DNA from: Streptomyces albogriseolus
Lineage (GTDB): Bacteria; Actinomycetota; Actinomycetes; Streptomycetales; Streptomycetaceae
Length of the DNA stretch: 64,000 nt
Direction: 5' to 3'
Assembly: GCA_014650475.1 (NCBI GenBank)
Contig: BMVA01000003.1
Span: 62,001-126,000 of the forward strand
Shown: piece after piece, positions 34,194 to 41,568 of the stretch
Numbering within the stretch: the stretch's first letter is position 1
Layout: the number at the start of each line of letters is the position of its first letter
The notes under the pieces: model-generated
Database searches by the model: none
Told to the model about the DNA's origin: nothing
Seen by the model: the letters and a program-made list of their open reading frames with translations, nothing else
Made by a program: the position numbers and the translations under genes

Positions 34194-34895
34194 ATGACCG
34201 TCAACCTGTTCGTGGTCAGCGACAACCCGGTGTCCCTCGCCGGGCTGGAAGCGATTGTCGACCAGGATGAGGAGTGCGCTCTCGTCGGACGCGCCACGGA
34301 CGACTCCGACGACCTCCGATGTCTGTCGGCGCTGGCCGGCACCGCCCTCCACCCCGACGTCGTCGTCCTGAGCGAGCCGTCCTCCAGAAGAACCGTCCGC
34401 GCACGCGTCCGGCACATCGCCTCCGCCTTCCCCGACGAGGCGTCCCGGCCGCACACGATCGTGGTGGCGCAGAACGACGACGACGAGATGATCGTCTCGG
34501 CCCTCCGCGCCGGCGTCAACGGCTACCTCTCACGCCTCGGTTCGGCCGACGAACTGCTCCGTTCCCTCAAGGTCGTCGCCCAGGGCGGAGCCGCCTTCTG
34601 CCCCAGCGTCGCGGCCCGCATGAGCCGTTACTTCTCCGCCATGCGGGGCCTGCACGACAGCGCCGGGTTCCCGGGGCTCACCAGCCGCGAACTGGAGATA
34701 CTGGAACTCCTCGCCGGCGGCATGGGCAACCGGCAGATCGCCCGCCGGCTCTTCCTGGCCGAGAAGACCGTCCGCAACTACGTCTCACGCATCTTCGCCA
34801 AACTCGAGGTGCACGACCGGGCGACGGCGGTGGTGATGGCCCGCGACGCGGGCATCGGCGAGCCCGCGGGGGAACTGGTCCCGAACACCGCGTGA
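34194..34895 (+). CDS. atypical NarL/LuxR-type response regulator without phospho-acceptor Asp
   Basis: A 233-residue regulator with a receiver-like N-terminus and a clear LuxR HTH at the C-terminus (LTSRELEILELLAGGMGNRQIARRLFLAEKTVRNYVSRIFAKL). Where a normal receiver has the Asp of PDVVLMD, this one has Ser60 (PDVVVLSEP). The N-terminal acidic pair is reduced to one Asp (D10) and the conserved Lys is replaced by Arg. It should therefore not respond by normal phosphorylation. ATG 34194 has GGGGG about eight bases upstream; ATG 34185 is in frame. It is divergent from the sensor kinase. Confidence 0.85.
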   Translation: MTVNLFVVSDNPVSLAGLEAIVDQDEECALVGRATDDSDDLRCLSALAGTALHPDVVVLSEPSSRRTVRARVRHIASAFPDEASRPHTIVVAQNDDDEMIVSALRAGVNGYLSRLGSADELLRSLKVVAQGGAAFCPSVAARMSRYFSAMRGLHDSAGFPGLTSRELEILELLAGGMGNRQIARRLFLAEKTVRNYVSRIFAKLEVHDRATAVVMARDAGIGEPAGELVPNTA

Positions 34896-34952
34896 GCACC
34901 CCGGTCCCGGGCAAACGCGCACGGCGCCGGCGTCAGCCCGGCTTCATGCGAA

Positions 34953-34985
34953 AAGCCCAGGTCGCACGCTACGAGACCTGGGCTT
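34953..34985 (-). terminator. rho-independent terminator of tRNA-Thr
   Basis: A perfect 11-bp stem (34953-34963 with 34975-34985) with an 11-base loop, starting four bases after the tRNA 3' end. On the minus strand it runs into TTTT. It may also end the plus-strand regulator transcript. Confidence 0.85.
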
Positions 34986-34988
34986 CGG

Positions 34989-35065
34989 TGGAGCCGCCTT
35001 CGGGATTCGAACCCGAGACCTACGCATTACGAGTGCGTTGCTCTGGCCATCTGAGCTAAGGCGGC
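34989..35065 (-). tRNA. tRNA-Thr (anticodon CGU)
   Basis: A full cloverleaf on the minus strand. The acceptor arm GCCGCCT pairs with AGGCGGC; the D arm is in AGCTCAGATGGCCAGAGCA; the anticodon loop is CTCGTAA (anticodon CGT, codon ACG); the T arm has GGTTCGAATCC. The 3' CCA is encoded (34989-34991). It lies at the border between the lasso cluster and the conserved holB-tmk-topA region. Confidence 0.95.
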
Positions 35066-35185
35066 GTGCCGTGTGCACCTATGGTGCGATCAGCGACATC
35101 GGTAAGTCTACACAGTTTCCGAGGGTGCTTCGTACCGCCCCCGGAGGCGGGGCGGGGCCGTTGCCTCCGGGGGTGGCCGTACCGG

Positions 35186-36772
35186 CTACGAGCAGCGCTT
35201 TCCGTCCGCCGGAGGGGTGCCGTCGATCAGGTACGTGTTGATCGCCGAGTCGATGCAGGAGCTGCCGCGGCCGTACGCGGTGTGGCCGTCGCCGTCGTAG
35301 GTGAGGAGGCGGGCCGAGGAGAGCTGGCCGGCCAGGCCCTTCGCCCAGCGGTACGGGGTCGCCGGGTCCCGGGTGGTGCCGACGACCACGATCGGCGCCG
35401 CGCCCGCCGCCTCGATGCGCTGCGCCTCGCCGGTGGCCCGCACCGGCCAGTACGCGCAGTTCAGGGCGGCCCAGGCGAGGCCCTCGCCGAACACCGGGGA
35501 CGCCTCCTCGAAGTCGGGGAGCGCCTCCCGCACCTGCTCCGGGGTCTCGAAGGCGGGCGGCAGGTCGAGGCAGTTGACGGCCGCGTTGGCGGACATCAGA
35601 TTGCTGTACGCGCCGCCCGCGTCCCGTTCGTAGTAGCTGTCGGAGAGGACGAGCAGCCCCGCGCCGTCGCCCTCCTTCATCGCGGACGTCAGCGCCTCGC
35701 GCAGCCGCTGCCAGGCCGCCTCGTCGTACATCGCGGCGATCACGCCCATCGTCGCCAGCGACTCGGTCAGCTCGCGGCCCTCGGCGTCGCCGGCGGGCAG
35801 CGGGCGGGCGTCGAGCTTCCCGAAGAACGCCTTCAGGTTCTCGCCGATCTTCTCCGGGGTCGTGCCCTTGCCGCCCAGCGGGCAGTCGCTCCGCCGCACG
35901 CAGTCCTTCGCGAACGCCGTGAACGCCGTGTCGAAGCCCTCCGTCTGCTCCAGGTTGAGCCGGCGCGCGCCCAGCGACGGGTCCATCGCCCCGTCCAGCA
36001 CCAGCCGGCCCGTCCGCTCCGGGAACAGCCCCGCGTACGTCGCGCCCAGCAGCGTGCCGTACGAGGCGCCGACGTAACTCAGCTTCTCGTCGCCGAGCAC
36101 CGCGCGCACGATGTCCATGTCCCGGGCCGCCTCGACGGTCGACACATGGCGCAGCAGCTTCGGCGCCTTCGCGCCGCACCCCTCGGCGAACGCGCGGTAC
36201 GCGGAGACCAGCGCCTCGGTCTCCTTCTTGTCGTCCGGCGTGGTGTCCGTGCGGGTGTACGCGTCCATCGCGCGTCCGTCCAGACACTCGACGGGCTCGC
36301 TGCGGGCGACGCCGCGCGGGTCGACGGCCACCATGTCGTAGCGGGCGCGCACCTCGGCCGGGTAGCCGATGCCCGCGTACATCTGGAGGTAGGCGACCGC
36401 GGAGCCGCCCGGGCCGCCGGGGTTGACCAGCAGGGAGCCCAGCCGCTTGCCGGGGCCGGTGGCCTTCTTGCGGGCGACGGCGAGGCGGACGTCCCCGGCG
36501 GACGGTTCGGCGTAGTCGAGCGGGGCCTTGACCGTGGCGCACCGGAACCCGGGGACGCCGCAGTCGCGCCACGCCGGTTTCTGTTCGTAGTACTCACCGA
36601 GGGCCGCGGGGGTCGAGCCGGGCAGCGGGGCGAGGGCGGCGGCCGCTTCCGCCACCGGCGAACCGGCCCTGCTGGTCGAGGTCCCGGAGGAGCAGCCCGC
36701 CAGCAACAGCGCGGCCGTGGTGAACAGGGCTGCTGCGGTACGGGTCCTGCGTGGGGTGCGCCGTGTGTGCAT
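35186..36772 (-). CDS. secreted alpha/beta-hydrolase lipoprotein, tripeptidyl aminopeptidase (Tap/Slp) family
   Basis: A 528-residue exported peptidase. The signal peptide ends in the lipobox LLLAGC, so it is lipid-anchored outside. The nucleophile motif GASYGTLLGATYAGLFPERTGRLVLDG, the oxyanion loop NPGGPGGSA and the C-terminal DGDGHTAYG histidine match Streptomyces mycelium-associated tripeptidyl peptidases such as Tap, SlpD and SlpE. Residues CLD ... CAYW-like Cys pairs probably form disulfides. ATG 36772 follows a CGGTATGC-like stretch with no strong Shine-Dalgarno sequence. Confidence 0.88.
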   Translation of the reverse strand: MHTRRTPRRTRTAAALFTTAALLLAGCSSGTSTSRAGSPVAEAAAALAPLPGSTPAALGEYYEQKPAWRDCGVPGFRCATVKAPLDYAEPSAGDVRLAVARKKATGPGKRLGSLLVNPGGPGGSAVAYLQMYAGIGYPAEVRARYDMVAVDPRGVARSEPVECLDGRAMDAYTRTDTTPDDKKETEALVSAYRAFAEGCGAKAPKLLRHVSTVEAARDMDIVRAVLGDEKLSYVGASYGTLLGATYAGLFPERTGRLVLDGAMDPSLGARRLNLEQTEGFDTAFTAFAKDCVRRSDCPLGGKGTTPEKIGENLKAFFGKLDARPLPAGDAEGRELTESLATMGVIAAMYDEAAWQRLREALTSAMKEGDGAGLLVLSDSYYERDAGGAYSNLMSANAAVNCLDLPPAFETPEQVREALPDFEEASPVFGEGLAWAALNCAYWPVRATGEAQRIEAAGAAPIVVVGTTRDPATPYRWAKGLAGQLSSARLLTYDGDGHTAYGRGSSCIDSAINTYLIDGTPPADGKRCS

Positions 36773-36863
36773 ACCGCGAGCGTAACGCTGGGCTACCGGA
36801 CGGACGCTCTGCGCACACGCCGTGCCCCGGACGAGTTACGGCCGCCCCGCCGGCGAGCCCCGC

Positions 36864-38069
36864 TCAGCCCGCCCTGAGCGCCATCGTCATCGCCTCCACC
36901 GCCAGCAGCGGCGCCACGTTGCGGTCCAGCGCCTCGCCGCAGGCCGCGATCGCCTCGATGCGGCGCAGCGTGGACTCGGGGGTGCTGCTGCGGGCCAGAC
37001 GCTCCAGCGCGTCCTCGGCGTCGGTGTTGGCCAGGGCGATGCGGGAGCCGAGCTGCAGGGCGAGGACGTCGCGGTAGAAGCTGGTGAGGTCGGCCAGGGC
37101 GACGTCGAGGCTGTCGCGCTGGGTGCGCGTCCTGCGCCGCTTCTGCATCTCCTCCAGGTCCTTGACCGCACCCGCCGTGCCGCGCGGGAGGCGGCCGCCC
37201 TGGGCCGCGCCCAGCGCCGCCTTCAGGTCCTCGGTCTCCTTGCCGTCCCTCTCCTCGGCGAGCTGCTTGGCGTCCTCGGCGGCCGCGTCCACCAGCTCCT
37301 GAGCGGCCCTCAGCGCGCCGCCGACGTCCTCGACGCGCAGCGGCAGCTTCAGCACGGCGGCGCGGCGGGCGCGCGCTGCCGGGTCGGTGGCGAGGCGGCG
37401 CGCCCGATCGACGTGGCCCTGGGTGGCGCGGGCGACGGCGGCGGCCACGTCCGGCTCGATGCCCTCGCGGCGGACGAGCATGTCGGCGACGGCCTCCACC
37501 GACGGGGTGCTCAGGACGAGGTGGCGGCAGCGGGAGCGGATCGTCGGCAGGACGTCCTCGACGGACGGGGCGCACAGCAGCCACACCGTGCGCGGGGCCG
37601 GCTCCTCGACGGCTTTGAGGACGGCGTTGGCGGACTTCTCGTTGAGCCGCTCGGCGTCCTCGACGAGGATCACCTGCCAGCGGCCGTTCGCCGGGGCGGT
37701 GAACGACTTGCGGACGGTGTCGCGCATGGCCTCGACGAGGATCTGCGAGCCGACGGCGGCCACCGTGGAGACGTCGGCGTGGGTGCCGACGAGCGCGGTG
37801 TGGCAGCCGTCGCAGAAACCGCAGCCGGGGGCGCCGCCGAGGGCCCGGTCGGGGCTGACGCACTGGAGGGCGGCGGCGAAGGCGCGCGCCGCCTGGTTGC
37901 GGCCCGCGCCGGGCGGGCCCGTGAACAGCCACGCGTGCGTCATGCGGGACGCCTCGGGCGGGGGCACGTCGCTCGCCGCCGCGGTGACGAACGCGTCGGC
38001 GTCCCGGGCGGCGGCGGCGAGCTGCTCGCTCACCCGCTCCTGCCCGACCAGGTCGTCCCACACGGTCAT
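36864..38069 (-). CDS. holB: DNA polymerase III subunit delta'
   Basis: Clamp-loader subunit of 401 residues. The N-terminus MTVWDDLVGQERVSEQLAAAA is the family signature, with a degenerate P-loop (GPPGAGRNQAARAFAAAL). The zinc module Cys residues are in CVSPDRALGGAPGCGFCDGCHTAL, and the sensor-1 region is LVEDAERLNEKSANAVLKAVEEPAPRTVWLL. The actinobacterial delta' lacks ATPase activity, consistent with GRN instead of GKT. It lies downstream of tmk, the normal tmk-holB order. Confidence 0.95.
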   Translation of the reverse strand: MTVWDDLVGQERVSEQLAAAARDADAFVTAAASDVPPPEASRMTHAWLFTGPPGAGRNQAARAFAAALQCVSPDRALGGAPGCGFCDGCHTALVGTHADVSTVAAVGSQILVEAMRDTVRKSFTAPANGRWQVILVEDAERLNEKSANAVLKAVEEPAPRTVWLLCAPSVEDVLPTIRSRCRHLVLSTPSVEAVADMLVRREGIEPDVAAAVARATQGHVDRARRLATDPAARARRAAVLKLPLRVEDVGGALRAAQELVDAAAEDAKQLAEERDGKETEDLKAALGAAQGGRLPRGTAGAVKDLEEMQKRRRTRTQRDSLDVALADLTSFYRDVLALQLGSRIALANTDAEDALERLARSSTPESTLRRIEAIAACGEALDRNVAPLLAVEAMTMALRAG

Positions 38070-38195
38070 GGGTCAGCCCGCCCTTCCGTCGCCTTCGTGC
38101 TGTGCCGGGTCCATTGTGCGGGTCCGCACCGACATCCCCGTCCCCACCCGTCACGGCCGCCCGGCACGGACCGGTCACGGCCGTCGGCAGAAGCA

Positions 38196-38227
38196 GTGCC
38201 GGGCGCGCCCGAAGGCACGCCCGGCAC
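38196..38227 (-). terminator. hairpin downstream of tmk
   Basis: GTGCCGGGCG (38196-38205) pairs with CGCCCGGCAC (38218-38227) across a 12-base loop in the 172-bp gap between tmk and holB. It may attenuate read-through into holB. Confidence 0.5.
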
Positions 38228-38241
38228 GGCACAGCGGCACC

Positions 38242-41200
38242 TCAGCGCCGACGCCACCGTCCGCCGCCGCGGCCCTCGTCGTCGTCGCCGTGGTCGTCCT
38301 CGTGCGGGCCGAGCAGTTCGTCGGCCAGCGACGGCAGGTCGTCCAGCGGGGTCTCCTCCGCCCAGTCGGGACGCTCCCGGCGGCGGGGCGCGCTCTCGGC
38401 GTCGATCTGCGGCAGCTCACGCGTACGGTCCTCGGGCTCCTCCGGACTGCCCGCGGGACCGGGCTCGCCCCCGCGCACCGGCGGCAGCACGGCCGTCTCG
38501 TCGGCCGCGCCCGGCGGGACCGGCGGCAGCACCGCCGTCTCGTCCGCCGCGCCCGGCGCCTGCGGCCGGGGCAGCTCGGTCGTCACCTCGGCGTCGGCCG
38601 GCGCCGGACGGTCCGCGTCCCGGGCGCCGTCCTCGTCCCGTACGCGCGGCAGCACGGCCGTCTCGTCCACCGGGCCGCCCGTCGCGTTCGTCGGCGTCAC
38701 CACGGGCGTCGGCACGGTCAGCGCCTCGTCGGCGTCCCGGCTCGCGGCAGGCGGGGCCGGGGTCTCGGAGGGGGTCGCCGTGGTGCGCGGTCCCGCCTCC
38801 GCCGCGGCCGCCGCGCGCTCGGCGAGCTGCCGGGCCTGCTCCGCGCGCAGCAGGGCCTCCTCGGCCTTGCGCTGCTTCTCCAGGCGCTGCGCCTCGGCCT
38901 CGGCACGCAGCCGCGCCTCTTCCTCCGCCTGCTTGCGGCGGCGCTCCTCCTCGGCCTTCCGGCGCGCCTCCTCCTCGGCGCGCGCCTTCTCCTCGGCGAG
39001 CAGCCGCTGACGCTCCTCCTCGGCGCGGCGGCGGGCCTCCTCGGCGCGCTGCCGGGCCTCCTCCGCCTGGCGCTCGGCCTCGCGCCGCTGCGCCTCCTCC
39101 AGTTCGCGCCGCTTGCGCTCCTCCTCCTCGGCGCGCAGCTTGGCGAGCTGCTCCTGGCGCTCGCGCTCCAGGCGCTCCTCCTCGGCCTTGCGGGCGGCCT
39201 CCTCCTCCGCCTTGCGGCGGGCCTCCTCCTCGGCCTTGCGCCGCGCCTCCTCGCGCGCGGCGATCTCGGCCTCGGACAGCGGCAGGACGCGGTCGAGCCG
39301 GTGCCGGATCACCGTGGTGACGGCCTCCGGCTCCTGTCCTGCGTCCACCACCAGGTAGCGGCCGGGGTCGGCGGCGGCCAGGGTGAGGAAACCGGAGCGC
39401 ACGCGCGCGTGGAACTCCGCGGGCTCCGACTCCAGCCGGTCCGGCGCCTCGGTGAACCGTTCCCGCGCGGCCTCCGGCGACACGTCGAGCAGCACCGTCA
39501 GGTTCGGCACGAGTCCGGCGGTGGCCCAGCGGTTGATACGGGCGATCTCGGTCGGCGACAGGTCCCGTCCGGCGCCCTGGTAGGCGACGGAGGAGTCGAT
39601 GTACCGGTCGCTGATGACCACCGCGCCGCGCTCCAGCGCCGGGCGCACGACGGTGTCCACGTGCTCCGCGCGGTCCGCCGCGTACAGCAGGGCCTCGGCG
39701 CGGTGCGAGAGGCCGGCGCTGGAGACGTCCAGCAGGATCGAGCGCAGCCGCTTGCCGACCGGGGTCGCCCCGGGCTCGCGGGTGAGGACGACCTCGTGGC
39801 CCTTGGAGCGGATCCAGTCGGCGAGGGCCTCGGCCTGGGTGGACTTGCCCGCGCCGTCGCCGCCCTCCAGGGCGATGAAGAAGCCGGTGCCCGCGGGCGC
39901 GGGGCCGGGGTCGTCGCCGCCGAGCAGCGCGTCCCGCAGGTCCTGCCGCAGCGGCACCCCGGAGCGGTCGTCGACCTTGGCCAGCACCAGCGCGGCGACC
40001 GGCAGCAGCAGCGCGCCGGCCAGCATGAGCGTGAAGGCGGCGCCGCCGTGCGCGAAGACGAACTTGCCGTTCTCCAGGCGGTGCGGTCCGATCGCCGCCG
40101 CCAGCACGGGGGCGACGACCGCGCCGAGCCCCACGTACACGCGGACCACCGCGTGCAGGTGCTCGGTGACCCGGGACCGGCGCAGCTCCTCGGTCTCCTG
40201 GTCGAGCAGGGTGTGCGCGATGTTGGCGGCCATGCCCGCGCCGGCTCCGGCCAGCGCCAGGATCAGCAGCACGCTGGTGACGTCGGGGACGAGTCCGGCG
40301 GCGAGCAGCGCGAGGCCCGTGAAGGCGAGGGTGAGGGCGAGCATCCGCCGCCGGGACAGCGCCGGCAGCAGCGCGGGCGCCGTACGGATGCCGACGACCA
40401 CGCCGCCGGTGAGCGCGCCCACCATGAGGCCGAACAGCACGGGCCCGCCGCCCAGGTCCTTGGCGTGCAGCACGGACACGGCGACGGCGGCCGCCACCGC
40501 GCCGGCCACGGACGCGCCCGCGAACACCAGCAGCGGCAGCGCGCCGGTGCGGCCCTTGTCGGGTCCGGCGGCGTGCCGCGGGGGGCGCAGGCCCTCCAGC
40601 GGCGAGCGCGGGCGGGGCGTGCGGGTGCCGGGCAGGTCCAGGAAGGTGACGACGGACAGCGACGCCGCGAACAGTCCGGCCGCGACGTAGGAGGCGAGGG
40701 CCGCCTGGTGGCGGCCGAACCACTCGATGCCCGTGCCCAGCAGGTTGTTGCAGAGGGCGGCGGCGACCAGCGTGAGGGCGGCGAGCGGTATCGCCACGAA
40801 GCCGGTGCGCAGCGACAGGCGGCGCAGGGCGTCCAGGTGGTCGGGCAGCGGCCGGATGCTGGCGCCCTCGGGCGGCGGCCCGGGCAGCAGCGCGGGCGCC
40901 GCGCCCTCGCGGGACACCGTCCAGAAACGCTCGGCGACCCCGGCCACGAAGGCGGTGACGAGCAGGATCGCCAGGGCGTTCCCGGGCGTCCAGTCGATCC
41001 ACAGCGGCGCGACGATCAGCAGCGCGGCGCGCAGTCCGTCCGCGCCGACCATGGTCCAGCGGCGGTCCAGCGGCCCGTCCTGCGAGGTGAGCGACGTGAG
41101 CGGGCCGAGGAGCACGGCGCCGAACAGCAGCGTCGCGAGGATCCGCACGCCGAAAACGGTCGCCACTGCGAACGCCGCCCCGCGGTACCCGCCGCCGAAG

Positions 41201-41409
41201 GCCTGCTCGGCGACCGACGCCTGGAGGACGAGGAGCACCAGCACGAGGAGGGCGAGGACGTCACCGACCCCGCCCACGAGCTGTGCGCTCCACAACCGTT
41301 TCACCTGCGGTCGGCGCAGCAGGGCGCGGACGGCACGCTCGCGGGAGTCCGCGACAAGGGCGTCGTCGGTGGCCGGTGGGGAGGCCGTGGGCTGCTCGGC
41401 TCGCGTCAT
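38242..41409 (-). CDS. tmk: MFS transporter - thymidylate kinase - coiled-coil fusion
   Basis: A 1055-residue fusion. Residues 35-480 form a 10-12 segment MFS-like membrane domain. Residues 508-712 are a complete dTMP kinase: P-loop GGDGAGKST (516-524), TREPG (543-547), and D601-R-Y with the following GAG lid region. Residues 712-870 are a long charged coiled coil of repeated RRKAEEEA-like units. The acidic tail carries DETAVLP three times (915, 956, 970). The kinase makes dTDP for DNA synthesis; the fusion implies it is membrane-tethered. It lies upstream of holB, downstream of topA. Confidence 0.93.
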   Translation of the reverse strand: MTRAEQPTASPPATDDALVADSRERAVRALLRRPQVKRLWSAQLVGGVGDVLALLVLVLLVLQASVAEQAFGGGYRGAAFAVATVFGVRILATLLFGAVLLGPLTSLTSQDGPLDRRWTMVGADGLRAALLIVAPLWIDWTPGNALAILLVTAFVAGVAERFWTVSREGAAPALLPGPPPEGASIRPLPDHLDALRRLSLRTGFVAIPLAALTLVAAALCNNLLGTGIEWFGRHQAALASYVAAGLFAASLSVVTFLDLPGTRTPRPRSPLEGLRPPRHAAGPDKGRTGALPLLVFAGASVAGAVAAAVAVSVLHAKDLGGGPVLFGLMVGALTGGVVVGIRTAPALLPALSRRRMLALTLAFTGLALLAAGLVPDVTSVLLILALAGAGAGMAANIAHTLLDQETEELRRSRVTEHLHAVVRVYVGLGAVVAPVLAAAIGPHRLENGKFVFAHGGAAFTLMLAGALLLPVAALVLAKVDDRSGVPLRQDLRDALLGGDDPGPAPAGTGFFIALEGGDGAGKSTQAEALADWIRSKGHEVVLTREPGATPVGKRLRSILLDVSSAGLSHRAEALLYAADRAEHVDTVVRPALERGAVVISDRYIDSSVAYQGAGRDLSPTEIARINRWATAGLVPNLTVLLDVSPEAARERFTEAPDRLESEPAEFHARVRSGFLTLAAADPGRYLVVDAGQEPEAVTTVIRHRLDRVLPLSEAEIAAREEARRKAEEEARRKAEEEAARKAEEERLERERQEQLAKLRAEEEERKRRELEEAQRREAERQAEEARQRAEEARRRAEEERQRLLAEEKARAEEEARRKAEEERRRKQAEEEARLRAEAEAQRLEKQRKAEEALLRAEQARQLAERAAAAAEAGPRTTATPSETPAPPAASRDADEALTVPTPVVTPTNATGGPVDETAVLPRVRDEDGARDADRPAPADAEVTTELPRPQAPGAADETAVLPPVPPGAADETAVLPPVRGGEPGPAGSPEEPEDRTRELPQIDAESAPRRRERPDWAEETPLDDLPSLADELLGPHEDDHGDDDEGRGGGRWRRR

Positions 41410-41466
41410 GCGTTCAGCCTATCGGCCCGCGGCGGCACCCCGGGGCCGACGCGCCCTGACATGCAC

Positions 41467-41496
41467 ACGTCCCGGCGCCGAACCGTGCCGGGACGT
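41467..41496 (-). terminator. hairpin downstream of topA
   Basis: A 10-bp stem (41467-41476 with 41487-41496) with a 10-base loop, in the 159-bp gap after the topA stop codon. Confidence 0.55.
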
Positions 41497-41568
41497 TCAC
41501 ATTCCGAACGCCGGGCGGTGGAACCCGGCGTCAGGGGACGGAGAGTCCACTGCCCGGCGGGACGGTGA

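Noticed and set aside
34896-35185. Possible integration site or mobile element at tRNA-Thr
   Set aside because: I found no integrase gene and no second copy of the tRNA 3' end in the window, so no att pair can be claimed.
37387-41568. Long open frame on the plus strand opposite tmk and holB
   Set aside because: It is antisense to well-supported genes; its composition is the mirror of their GC-biased codons and it has no recognisable domain.
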